Source: Candidatus Scatomorpha merdipullorum
GTDB lineage: Bacteria > Bacillota > Clostridia > Oscillospirales > Oscillospiraceae
Assembly: GCA_018716795.1 (NCBI GenBank)
Contig: DVJK01000087.1
Location: 1 to 14,437, forward strand
DNA length: 14,437 nucleotides
Direction: 5' to 3'
The position numbers and the translations under genes are program-made. How positions within the stretch are numbered: position 1 is the stretch's first letter; each line of letters opens with the position of its first letter. Under the pieces are notes generated by a model. That model searched no databases. It was not told the DNA's origin and saw nothing but the letters and a program-made list of their open reading frames with translations. Positions 1 to 6,677 of the stretch are shown in pieces.

Positions 1-477
1 TGAGAACATCAGCGGGTACTTGAGGGGCTTGTCGTCGCCCTCGGGCACGGAGAGTATCATCGCGTTTTTGACAGCGCCTGTGTCGAACTCCGCGGGGCAG
101 ACGAGATTGCCTATGTTCTCGAGCACGACGAGGTCGAGCTCGTCTGAGCCGAGGCCCGCGAGGCCCTGCCGCGTCATGTCCGCGTCGAGATGGCACATGC
201 CGCCGGTGTGGAGCTGTATGACCTTCGTGCCGGTGGCCTCTATGGCGCGGGCGTCGACGTCGGAGTCGATGTCGGCCTCCATGATTCCGATGCGCAGCTC
301 GTCCCTGAGGCGGGAGATAGAGGCCTTGAGCGTGGTGGTCTTGCCGGAGCCGGGCGAGCTCATGAGGTTCAGCAGGAAGACGCCCTTCTCCCTGAGCTCG
401 GCGCGGAGCCTTTCCGCGTCGCGGTCGTTGCTCTCAAAGATGCTCTCCTTGACCTCGAGTATCTTGAAATTGTCCAT
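1..477 (-). CDS. hypB: HypB-type nickel-delivery GTPase (partial, C-terminus beyond left edge)
   Basis: GTPase that delivers nickel to metalloenzymes, classically [NiFe] hydrogenase, working with HypA. The first 159 residues are visible. They show a P-loop GSGKTT at 43-48 and GMCHLDA with C95 and H96, the Cys-His pair that binds metal at the HypB dimer interface. C127 lies in the ENIGNLVCP block (120-128), and the family signature SVPEGDDKP follows at 143-151. The N-terminus is short and lacks both the CxxCGC motif and a His-rich stretch, so it resembles the minimal HypB type. The ATG at 477 is preceded by GAGGTG. It is the last visible gene of the minus-strand set, 59 bases after cooC with a strong hairpin in the gap. 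The frame is open to base 1, so the end lies outside the window. Family assignment is firm; the client enzyme is unknown. Confidence 0.93.
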   Translation of the reverse strand, partial: MDNFKILEVKESIFESNDRDAERLRAELREKGVFLLNLMSSPGSGKTTTLKASISRLRDELRIGIMEADIDSDVDARAIEATGTKVIQLHTGGMCHLDADMTRQGLAGLGSDELDLVVLENIGNLVCPAEFDTGAVKNAMILSVPEGDDKPLKYPLMFS

Positions 478-499
478 AACTTGCACCTCGTTTCAATGA

Positions 500-524
500 C
501 GCCGGGAGGCATTGCCTCCCGGCG
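500..524 (-). other. intercistronic hairpin between cooC and hypB
   Basis: Perfect 11-bp inverted repeat (500-510 with 514-524) with a 3-base loop. No T-run follows on the minus strand, so it is unlikely to be a full terminator. Its position between stop and ribosome site suggests mRNA processing, stability or partial attenuation; this is an inference. Confidence 0.6.
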
Positions 525-536
525 CCGGTCCAAAGT

Positions 537-1301
537 TTATTCCTCTTCGCAGAGGATGCGCTTTACCATCCTCTTTGCGCTCTCGAGCGCGGGATTGTCC
601 GCGCTGAGGCCGTCAAGGCTCTCGCCCGCGAGATTGAGCGAGGCGATTTCCCTGTCGTAGTCCACATAGCCGAGCATGTCGAGCCCGAGGCGCCCCGCCA
701 GCTTTTCAAGCAGGGGCTTGTTCGCCTCGTCGTAGCGGCAGCCCACGACGTACCTGGACGCATAGGGCAGCGCGAGCTCGTCGACTATGTCCGTAATCCT
801 TTCGGCGGTTTCAAAGCTGAGCTTGGACTGGTCGCACACAATGATGAGCGCGTCGGAGTTGCTGCCGGTGCCGCGCGAGAAGTGCTCGAGCCCGGCGTCA
901 AAGTCTATGAGCACCAGGTCGTACATGTTCATCGTCTCGGCGAAGATGGCGTCGAGGATACCGTTTATCGTGCAGTAGCAGCCCGCGCCCTTGCGGCGGC
1001 CCATGACGACGAAGTCGAAGTATTCGCCGTGATTTATGGCGTCGTAGATGTCGGCACGGAGCTTTTCCCCGGCCACGCCCTCGTCGAGCGTCTTCTTGCG
1101 CTTGTCGGCCACGTCCCCGATGGTCGTTTCATACCTGACATCCAGCGTCGTGGCGAGGTTGGCGTCGGGATCGGCGTCTATAACCAGTATCTCCTCGCAC
1201 AGCCCGAGCTCCCGGACCGCTTTGACAAAGAGCGAGGCCGTCGTGGTCTTGCCCGTTCCGCCCTTGCCGGAAAAGGATATAACCCGTGTATGCTTCTTCA
1301 T
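537..1301 (-). CDS. cooC: CooC-type nickel-insertion ATPase (MinD/ParA family)
   Basis: Probable maturation ATPase that helps insert nickel into a CO dehydrogenase-type active site. The 254 residues carry a deviant Walker A, SGKGGTGKTT (11-20), with the signature lysine K13 and P-loop K18. VIDADPDANLA is at 40-50 and LIDFDAGLEHFSRG at 131-144. The diagnostic feature is GCYC with C108 and C110, matching the Cys-X-Cys metal site at the dimer interface of characterised CooC proteins and absent from ordinary ParA/MinD proteins. The length fits the CooC family. ATG at 1301 follows GGAGA. It sits between an unknown gene and hypB, so two nickel chaperones are adjacent. The alternative is an AcsF-like ATPase or one serving an unknown nickel enzyme, since no CO dehydrogenase is visible. 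Confidence 0.85.
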   Translation of the reverse strand: MKKHTRVISFSGKGGTGKTTTASLFVKAVRELGLCEEILVIDADPDANLATTLDVRYETTIGDVADKRKKTLDEGVAGEKLRADIYDAINHGEYFDFVVMGRRKGAGCYCTINGILDAIFAETMNMYDLVLIDFDAGLEHFSRGTGSNSDALIIVCDQSKLSFETAERITDIVDELALPYASRYVVGCRYDEANKPLLEKLAGRLGLDMLGYVDYDREIASLNLAGESLDGLSADNPALESAKRMVKRILCEEE

Positions 1302-1323
1302 TGCATCTCCGTTCCTCGGCGCG

Positions 1324-1983
1324 TCAGACTATCTCGTCCTTGCGGAACCACATGTTCTCAAAGAGCACGTTCTCCGCGAGCACGGAAAAGCGCGGCCAGT
1401 CCTCTATGTCCTCCCTGTCCGCGGGCATCATCTCGAGGAAGGAGCCATACTGCTCGTAATAGCGGATGACGCCGTAGCCCCTGCGGGCGAGGATGTCCTT
1501 GGTCTCGTCGTCCACGGGGTAGGGGAAGAAGAAGTACACCTGGGTGAAGACTCCCTGATAGGCGTCGAGCATGTCGAGCTTTTCCTGGAAGTTCTCAAGC
1601 CCGTTGAAGGCCGCGATGCACTCGCGCACCGACTTGTGGTATTTGATGTTGCGGCACATGGGCTTTTCGCCCGTGAGGTCGAGCTCTATCCAGCCCTTTT
1701 CCGCCGCCTCCTCGAGTATCCTCCCCACAAAGGCCAGGTCGTAGCCCGTCTTCTCCACGAGCGCGTCGACCTCAACCCAGCCGTCCGCCGGCAGGAATTG
1801 CAGGATTCCGCAGGGCGCGTAGCCTATCTGCGTGCGCCACTGAAGCTCCTTGAAGATTGGCAGCACCGCCACCACATCCGCGTGGTATTCCGTGCCGTAG
1901 AGCTTCTGGTCCATCATGGTGAAGTAGCCTCTGCTGGAGAAAAACGCCGAGATTACCGTCTTGTATGCATCACTGCGCGTCAT
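1324..1983 (-). CDS. unknown 219-residue protein in nickel/Fe-S gene set
   Basis: Not assigned to a known family. The N-terminal part (about 1-60) reads like a mixed alpha/beta domain, with RGYF at 18-21 and EYHADVVAVLP at 32-42. That recalls the D-x-V-A-V strand of PD-(D/E)XK-like folds, but only weakly. Residues around 69-100 (WVEVDALVEK, then GRILEEAAEKGWIEL) look like a winged-helix segment. The C-terminal part has a hydrophobic strand VYFFFPYP followed by DDETKDILARRGYGVI, again typical of an alpha/beta core. There is no signal peptide or membrane segment. I chose ATG 1983, eight bases after the ferredoxin stop; the upstream GAGACGG is a weak ribosome site, which suggests coupled translation. 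Co-transcription with cooC suggests a regulatory or assembly role, but this is a guess. Confidence 0.6.
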   Translation of the reverse strand: MTRSDAYKTVISAFFSSRGYFTMMDQKLYGTEYHADVVAVLPIFKELQWRTQIGYAPCGILQFLPADGWVEVDALVEKTGYDLAFVGRILEEAAEKGWIELDLTGEKPMCRNIKYHKSVRECIAAFNGLENFQEKLDMLDAYQGVFTQVYFFFPYPVDDETKDILARRGYGVIRYYEQYGSFLEMMPADREDIEDWPRFSVLAENVLFENMWFRKDEIV

Positions 1984-1991
1984 AGCCCGTC

Positions 1992-2390
1992 TCAGTCGTC
2001 GACGTAGATGACTTCCTCGACGTAGTCGGGCTCCCAGGTCTTGCGGCCGTCGTGCAGGACGGTGCAGTTGAGGACGTATCCGGGCCTGTCGACCTTGGCG
2101 CGGGGCAGGTGGCGCTTGGCGGGGACAAAGGTGACGGCGCCCTTCGGGCAGGCCTTCACGCAGTCCTGGCAGCCACTGCACTCCCACATGCGCATGGCCT
2201 TGACCATGTGCGGGATATCCTGAAGCGACTTCGGCCCCTCGGAAGTGACGACGGGAGTGTCGGTGTTTATGAACATCAGGCAGTTGTGCCCGGCGTCTAT
2301 GCAGGCGTGGACGCACTTGAGACATTCGAGGGCGTTGCCGCACAGCTCGGTGTCGATAACGACGTTGTGCATCGGAGTAGTGTAAGCCAT
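1992..2390 (-). CDS. 4Fe-4S ferredoxin-type electron carrier, small
   Basis: A 132-residue iron-sulfur protein, probably a soluble electron carrier or small subunit. The second cluster motif is classical: C71, C74, C77 and C81 followed by P82 (CSGCQDCVKACP). The first is atypical: C17, C23, C26 and C30, spaced C-x5-C-x2-C-x3-C, with extra cysteines at C37 and C109. About 40 residues separate the two motifs, more than in small bacterial 2[4Fe-4S] ferredoxins and more like the HycB/DmsB-type carriers that serve as enzyme subunits. The ATG at 2390 is chosen over a TTG six bases upstream because GAGGAGG lies seven bases before the ATG. The stop lies eight bases from the next gene. It is likely a partner of the Cys-rich protein encoded just upstream. 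Confidence 0.8.
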   Translation of the reverse strand: MAYTTPMHNVVIDTELCGNALECLKCVHACIDAGHNCLMFINTDTPVVTSEGPKSLQDIPHMVKAMRMWECSGCQDCVKACPKGAVTFVPAKRHLPRAKVDRPGYVLNCTVLHDGRKTWEPDYVEEVIYVDD

Positions 2391-2430
2391 AATCAATCCT
2401 CCTCGTATATTGGCTGGTACGGCGGACGCA

Positions 2431-3264
2431 TCACCACACGTCGACGAGAGACGGGAAGGTCTCGCGCGGCACGAGCTTGAGCGCGCCGTACTTGCATGCG
2501 GTACGGCAGAGGCCGCAGCCGAAGCACTTGAACTGGTTGACGGTGACGATGTCCTTGAGCGGGCTGTACTGTATGCCGCCGAACTGACACTTCATGATGC
2601 ACGGGGCCTCGTTCTTGCAGCCGGCCGCGCACTTCTTGGTGTCGACGACGGAGACGTACTCGGCCTTGTGATACTCGGCGGTCGCGCCGCGGTAGGAGCG
2701 GGCCTTGTAGGCCTGGCAGTCAAAGACGTTGCAGAAGCAGAAGCACAGCGGCACCTTGCCGTCGGCGTCAGTGCCGGCGTCGAAGATGGAGATGACGAGG
2801 CCCTGGGCGTAGCGCTCGCGGCAGAGTTGCTTGCCCTCCTCCTTGGTGATGACCTTGGAGTCGGTCTCCCAGGGGCGCTGCTCCTTGGTGCGGTCGACGT
2901 CGCGGTCGAAGAACATGCAGCCGTAGAAGTCGCCGAAGCCGAAGTAGCGGCGGCAGCCGCAGTGCTGAAGCAGAAGACGGTCGCCGGGAGCGACGTCGAT
3001 TATCTTCAGCGCGTCCTCGAGGGGGACGACCTGGCCGGCCTGCTGCATCATGGTGTCGATGGCCATGTTGAGATAGCCCTCGTTGCCGATGTCGACGGGC
3101 GGCTGGGGGTCCTTCGCGCCCCACTCGAACGTGTTGCGGGTGGTGCCGGTGAGATTCATGTAGCCGACGGCGTGGCCGGGCTTTTTGACGAGCTCGGGAT
3201 CGAAGTTTGCGGGGTTGAGATACCACTTCGTACCGTTGCCGTATTCAACGCAATACCTGCACAT
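2431..3264 (-). CDS. Cys-rich 4Fe-4S protein with C-terminal ferredoxin domain (paralogue of 5359-6231)
   Basis: A 277-residue Fe-S protein of unknown reaction. Order of motifs: N-terminal CRYC (C2, C5); CGCRR with C102 and C104, then C116; a cluster C174, C176, C178, C183; an atypical ferredoxin motif C212, C216, C222, C226; and a classical one C247, C250, C253, C257. The central Cys blocks align in order with those of the 290-residue protein encoded at 5359-6231, including the following R-G-x-T/E segment, so the two look homologous. Such proteins are usually annotated only as 4Fe-4S dicluster proteins. There is no signal peptide or membrane segment. ATG 3264 follows AGGAGG by seven bases. 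It could be an electron carrier or a metal-cluster scaffold serving the nickel system. Fe-S identity is firm and the role is not known. Confidence 0.8.
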   Translation of the reverse strand: MCRYCVEYGNGTKWYLNPANFDPELVKKPGHAVGYMNLTGTTRNTFEWGAKDPQPPVDIGNEGYLNMAIDTMMQQAGQVVPLEDALKIIDVAPGDRLLLQHCGCRRYFGFGDFYGCMFFDRDVDRTKEQRPWETDSKVITKEEGKQLCRERYAQGLVISIFDAGTDADGKVPLCFCFCNVFDCQAYKARSYRGATAEYHKAEYVSVVDTKKCAAGCKNEAPCIMKCQFGGIQYSPLKDIVTVNQFKCFGCGLCRTACKYGALKLVPRETFPSLVDVW

Positions 3265-3313
3265 GGATGTACCTCCTGAATGTAATTGGGATTTTGCCCC
3301 GGCGCGGCAGGGC

Positions 3314-3336
3314 CCGCGCGGCGCTTTGCCGCGCGG
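3314..3336 (-). other. intercistronic hairpin upstream of Fe-S gene
   Basis: Perfect 9-bp GC-only stem (3314-3322 with 3328-3336) and a 5-base loop, in the 135-base gap after the transporter gene. No T-run follows on the minus strand, so it is more likely a processing or stability element than a terminator. Confidence 0.55.
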
Positions 3337-3365
3337 TTATCCGCCCGCCGCGGCCGGGATTTTTC

Positions 3366-3389
3366 CCGTCCTGCGCGAGGCGAGGACGG
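3366..3389 (-). other. second intercistronic hairpin, just after transporter stop
   Basis: A 7-bp perfect stem (3366-3372 with 3383-3389) and a 10-base loop, starting about 10 bases after the transporter stop codon. No T-run follows. With the hairpin at 3314-3336 it could slow exonuclease digestion of the transporter mRNA or weaken downstream expression. Confidence 0.4.
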
Positions 3390-3399
3390 CGTGTGGAAA

Positions 3400-4632
3400 T
3401 TACTTGCCGAGCTTCTTCATCGGGTTGGCGGCGAGGGCCAGGAAGAGCACGACCATGCCGGCGATGCCGATGACGGCCGCGACGGTGAAGCCGTTGGGAT
3501 AGCTGCCGGTGCCGGTGACCACGCGGCCGACGACCTGGGAGGCCAGGGCCGCGCCGCCCCAGAAGGCGCCGCCGGAGAAGATGGGGTTAATCTGGTTGAG
3601 GTTCTTGTTGCCGAACAGCACCGGGGTGATGGTCGGGCAGATGTTGGTAATGACGCCGCCGGAGACGCAGAGCACGGAGCAGAGGACGGCCATGACGACG
3701 GTGGCGCTGCTCGGGAACACGAAGGCGTAGAGCAGGCAGCCGACGGCCAGGGGCACTCCCGCGAAGAGGATGAGGCCCTTGATGCCTATCTTGTTGATGA
3801 GCGCGCCGCCGGCGATGATGAAGACGATGCCGACGAGCTGCATGATGCCCTGCATGGAGGAGGCGGCGGACTGCGTCATGCCGCACTCGACGAGGAAGGT
3901 GGGCATGTAGGTGCAGAGGCCCTGATAGTTGATGGTGAGGAAGAGGATACCGAGGAACACCAGCCAGAAGGCGGGAGTCCTGAGGGCCTGGCCGACGGTG
4001 AGGCCGGGCACGTCCTCGGCGGTCCCGGCGGCGGCGCCGCCCGCGGCGGCCTTGGGAGCCTCGGTCTTGGGGATGAGGGCGACGGCGAGGAGGTTGCAGA
4101 CGACAATGACCGCGCCCATGACGAGGTAGACGTTGCGCCAGCCCATGACGGGGATGAGCATGCCGGGGATGAAGGAGAAGGCGGCCGCGCCGAGGGCAGC
4201 GGAGGCCAGGACGACGGCTATGACCGTGCCCACCTTCTTGCCGTAGTCGGCGAAGTAGGGCGTGACGGCGGCGACGCCCATCGCGTGGGTGCCGAGGCCG
4301 AGGGTGGAGCCGCCCAGCAGGCCGGCGACGATGAGCATCCACACGGCGCTGGAGAAGTAGTGGATAAGGCAGTAGCCGGCGCTCAGTATGGCGCAGACGA
4401 AGAAGAGCGCCCTCGGGGTGGTCTTCTTGAGGATGGGGCCGACCAGGAAGGTGGACCAGATGAAGGCCATGAGGCAGCCGAAGGTGGCGGCCAGGGCTAT
4501 GGTGGCGACGTCGGAGTCCGGCCAGGTCTGGGCGAAGCTCGTCAGGAATATCGTGAAGGTGGAGTTCATGCCCATGTTGGCGAAGAGCGCTATGCAGGCG
4601 CCTATCGCCGCGTTTTTAGCTTTTGAATTCAT
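3400..4632 (-). CDS. MFS transporter, OFA (oxalate:formate antiporter-like) family
   Basis: A 410-residue polytopic membrane carrier, probably moving a small organic acid or the pathway substrate or product. About 12 hydrophobic segments are seen in two halves. A hydrophilic, Ala/Gly-rich central loop (PKTEAPKAAAGG onward) joins them, followed by a second half beginning LTVGQALRTPAFW, a pattern typical of OFA carriers. The loop GPILKKTTPRA between early helices fits the MFS loop motif in degenerate form. I chose the ATG at 4632, eight bases after GAGAGGG; a GTG at 4653 in the same frame would add seven residues that include the ribosome site. It lies mid-way in the Fe-S/nickel set, suggesting uptake or exchange of the compound metabolised. 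The substrate cannot be predicted from sequence alone. Confidence 0.85.
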   Translation of the reverse strand: MNSKAKNAAIGACIALFANMGMNSTFTIFLTSFAQTWPDSDVATIALAATFGCLMAFIWSTFLVGPILKKTTPRALFFVCAILSAGYCLIHYFSSAVWMLIVAGLLGGSTLGLGTHAMGVAAVTPYFADYGKKVGTVIAVVLASAALGAAAFSFIPGMLIPVMGWRNVYLVMGAVIVVCNLLAVALIPKTEAPKAAAGGAAAGTAEDVPGLTVGQALRTPAFWLVFLGILFLTINYQGLCTYMPTFLVECGMTQSAASSMQGIMQLVGIVFIIAGGALINKIGIKGLILFAGVPLAVGCLLYAFVFPSSATVVMAVLCSVLCVSGGVITNICPTITPVLFGNKNLNQINPIFSGGAFWGGAALASQVVGRVVTGTGSYPNGFTVAAVIGIAGMVVLFLALAANPMKKLGK

Positions 4633-4667
4633 AATAGCTTCCCTCTCTTGCACTCAAAGTACGAAGA

Positions 4668-5006
4668 TTACTTGCTGCGGGGCCTGCAGGAGTAGACCTT
4701 GAACTTGCCGTCCTCCTCGACCTCGACGGTGCCGCGGCACTCGAGGACGTGGCCGACGAGCTCGATGTTGTAATCCATGCTCTTGCCGTCCTCGGCCATT
4801 TTGAGGATGGTGGCCTTCGGGCCGGCGGCGCACATGGCGCTGAAGGTGGCGAGGATGGCCTCCTTGCCCTCGAGGTAGGCCGGGGTGCCGGTGAGAAGCT
4901 TGGCGGCCTCGTCGTCGAAGACGGCGCCCTCGTCGACCCAGCAGTCGGCGATGCCCTGGGCGTCGTGGGCGTTCATGCGGTCAACGTACTGTTCAAGAAT
5001 GTTCAT
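4668..5006 (-). CDS. SnoaL/NTF2-like small protein
   Basis: A 112-residue protein with the look of an NTF2/SnoaL cone-shaped fold. It begins with an N-terminal helix (YVDRMNAHDAQGIADCWVD) that has the family's typical 'x-N-x-x-D-x-x-x' pattern. The next block is GTPAYLEGKEAILATFSAM, followed by beta-rich segments ending CRGTVEVEEDGKFKVYSCR. Members are isomerases, dehydratases or hydrolases, or merely binding proteins; the bile-acid dehydratase BaiE has this fold, but no closer link can be claimed. Catalytic residues are not identifiable with certainty. ATG 5006 follows AAGGAG by eight bases. Neighbours are an unknown 102-residue protein and the MFS carrier, so it may act on the transported compound. 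Confidence 0.65.
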   Translation of the reverse strand: MNILEQYVDRMNAHDAQGIADCWVDEGAVFDDEAAKLLTGTPAYLEGKEAILATFSAMCAAGPKATILKMAEDGKSMDYNIELVGHVLECRGTVEVEEDGKFKVYSCRPRSK

Positions 5007-5029
5007 GTTTATTTCTCCTTAAATCCGAA

Positions 5030-5338
5030 TCAGTCCACAAACACGCCCTGGATGATGGGCGGCTTGTCCGTGAAGTCGAGCATTTTGTCAAGTATCGCGA
5101 CAAAATCGTTCTTGTTGAAGGTGTCGAAGGCGAAAAGCCTGTCGCTGAAGTCGAAGTACGCCAGCGCCCTGAAGTTGGTGCCGAAAACCGGCTGCGTGTC
5201 AACAAAATCCGCGTGGCCGCAGCCTCCGCCGAGGCAGTCGCTGCCGAGTCTGGCCAGGACCCAGTCCACCCAGGGCCGGAGGCCGTTTTCATCAAATCTC
5301 TTGGAATCCTTGGGATAAATGAAATAAACCCGATACAT
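5030..5338 (-). CDS. unknown 102-residue protein, possibly dimeric alpha/beta-barrel (EthD-like)
   Basis: Not firmly recognised. The start MYRVYFIYPKDSKRFDENG resembles the first strand and loop of EthD-type ferredoxin-fold barrels. ALAYFDFSDRLFAFDTFNKN followed by DFVAILDKMLDF could be the second half, but the match is by eye only. There are two cysteines (C35, C40) in a Gly-rich stretch, LGGGCGHAD. No signal peptide or membrane segment is present. ATG 5338 has a very good ribosome site, AAAGGAGG, seven bases upstream. It is 20 bases after the 290-residue Fe-S gene and 23 before the SnoaL-like gene, so it is co-transcribed with both. A small enzyme or binding protein acting on the same compound is plausible. 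Confidence 0.6.
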   Translation of the reverse strand: MYRVYFIYPKDSKRFDENGLRPWVDWVLARLGSDCLGGGCGHADFVDTQPVFGTNFRALAYFDFSDRLFAFDTFNKNDFVAILDKMLDFTDKPPIIQGVFVD

Positions 5339-5358
5339 GGCTGTTCCTCCTTTTCGAC

Positions 5359-6231
5359 TTAGAGATCCATCTGCATATTCTCGAGATCGAGCCCGCCTAC
5401 CTGCGGGGAAAGACGCTCGAGCAGGTCGTCGACGGCGGCCTTGACGTCCTCAATCTCAATCGTTATGGCCTTCTGCGGGCAGTGGATGGCGCAGCTGGAG
5501 CAGCCCTTGCAGGTCTCTGCGTTCCACTGCGGAGCGCCGTCGACCATGGTCATGGAGTGGTTGAAGCACTTCTCGGCGCAGGTGCCGCAGCCGATGCACT
5601 TCGCGGCGTCGACGCTGACCTTCAGGCCCTTGAGGGGCTTGAAGCGCTCGGTCGCCTCGCCGCGGATCATGCCCTGGCGGTAGTTGTTGAAGTTCGTGCA
5701 GCAGCACTCGCAGCACAGACATACGGTCAGGAAGGGGCTGGTGAAGTCGACATCCCAGTAGATGTGGTCGTAGAAGACGTGGCCGATGAAGGGCATCAGC
5801 CCGTCGTCGACGGCCTTGTGCAGATGCGCGATGGCCTCCTCGACCGTGGCGTGATAGCAGAGCTCGTCGCTCTCCTCGGCGGTGTTGGCACCGATGTGGA
5901 TGCAGCCGATGTTCTTGTCGTGCTCGGTGCAGTTGTGCGCGTCGCGGCAGGTGCAGGTCTTGCTTATGATACGGTGGGGAGACCGGCGGATAAGCTCCTC
6001 TATGACCGCTATCGGCAGCGGGGCCCCTTCGGAGCCGACGCTGACCGTCGCGGGCAGGAAGGTCATATCCAGGAACGCGGGATTGCTGAAGGCTTCGGTC
6101 ACCGCTTCAGCGCGCTCTTCCTTGTACAGTTTGGACTGGGAGAGGACGCGGCCCATCTCAAACTCACGAGCCATGGTCTCGAGATGGTCGGCCTTCCAGT
6201 TGGAGCGAGTGCCCTTTTCGGCAATACTCAT
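5359..6231 (-). CDS. Cys-rich 4Fe-4S dicluster protein
   Basis: A 290-residue Fe-S protein. The N-terminal half is helical and Cys-poor. Then come CTCRDAHNC (C93, C95, C101) and C110, C125, and a striking block CLCCECCC with six cysteines at 171-178. Two classical 4Fe-4S motifs close the protein: C212, C215, C218, C222 and C241, C244, C247, C251 followed by P252. The layout CxCR...C, Cys-run, two ferredoxin motifs occurs in anaerobe proteins usually annotated only as 4Fe-4S binding. The Cys-run could bind an additional cluster or metal. The 277-residue protein encoded at 2431-3264 shares the layout. ATG 6231 follows GGAGGG by seven bases; the gene sits 29 bases after hypA. An electron-transfer or metallocluster role is likely, but the partner is unknown. 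Confidence 0.82.
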   Translation of the reverse strand: MSIAEKGTRSNWKADHLETMAREFEMGRVLSQSKLYKEERAEAVTEAFSNPAFLDMTFLPATVSVGSEGAPLPIAVIEELIRRSPHRIISKTCTCRDAHNCTEHDKNIGCIHIGANTAEESDELCYHATVEEAIAHLHKAVDDGLMPFIGHVFYDHIYWDVDFTSPFLTVCLCCECCCTNFNNYRQGMIRGEATERFKPLKGLKVSVDAAKCIGCGTCAEKCFNHSMTMVDGAPQWNAETCKGCSSCAIHCPQKAITIEIEDVKAAVDDLLERLSPQVGGLDLENMQMDL

Positions 6232-6260
6232 GTTTTATCCCTCCACTTTGCTATGTTGAT

Positions 6261-6677
6261 TTATTGAGGCCCGCCGCCCTCGTCCTCGGAAGCGGCCGGC
6301 TCTTCCCTGCTTTGGTTCGGGGCGAGATACTCTATCCCCTCTATCTGGAGCTCGCGTCCGGACACCATATCCGTCCTCGCGCTCCCGCAGGCGGTGCAGG
6401 CGGTCTCGGCCCCGGCGAAGCTGAAGTGGTCGAAGACCATCTCGTTTCCGCAGTCCGAGCACCTGTACACGATGGGTATCCTGCGCATTTTGAGCCGTGA
6501 GCCCTCAAGCGGCGTCCCCTTGGAAAAGCGGTCGTAGTACTTGAAGACATACTCGTCCACCAGGTCGTGTATCTCGCCGACCGCAAGCCTCACGCAGGTC
6601 ACCCTTTCTATCCCGTTGTCCCGGGCCAGCCTCGCGGCCATCTGCACTATCGGGTAAACGACCGAAAGCTCATGCAA
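6261..6677 (-). CDS. hypA: HypA-type nickel metallochaperone (TTG start)
   Basis: Nickel chaperone that hands nickel to HypB and client enzymes. I chose TTG at 6677, which yields the invariant N-terminus MHELS; Met1, His2 and Glu3 provide the nickel site in known HypA proteins. A GTG at 6689 would add four residues and place the ribosome site GGGAGGTG inside the coding region; with TTG that site sits about ten bases upstream. The 138-residue product has VRLAVGEIHDLV (29-40) and the structural zinc site C73-x2-C76 and C94-x2-C97. The C-terminal tail after about 120 is acidic and Gly-rich, longer than usual. It is the first gene of the minus-strand set, while hypB is the last seen. Confidence 0.92.
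   Translation of the reverse strand: MHELSVVYPIVQMAARLARDNGIERVTCVRLAVGEIHDLVDEYVFKYYDRFSKGTPLEGSRLKMRRIPIVYRCSDCGNEMVFDHFSFAGAETACTACGSARTDMVSGRELQIEGIEYLAPNQSREEPAASEDEGGGPQ

Noticed and set aside
2410..3279. A 289-codon plus-strand frame opposite the 277-residue Fe-S gene
   Set aside because: Shadow of codon bias; the minus-strand product has ordered Fe-S motifs and a strong ribosome site.
3286..4626. A 446-codon open frame on the plus strand opposite the transporter gene
   Set aside because: Its product is Gly/Asp/Glu/His-rich without a fold signature, and the opposite frame encodes a clear 12-helix MFS carrier.
4993..5338. Whether the SnoaL-like protein indicates a bile-acid (bai) operon together with the BaiCD/BaiH-like reductase
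   Set aside because: No CoA ligase, CoA transferase or bai-type hydroxysteroid dehydrogenase is present, and the SnoaL-like protein is shorter than BaiE (112 against about 166 residues), so the name bai is not justified.
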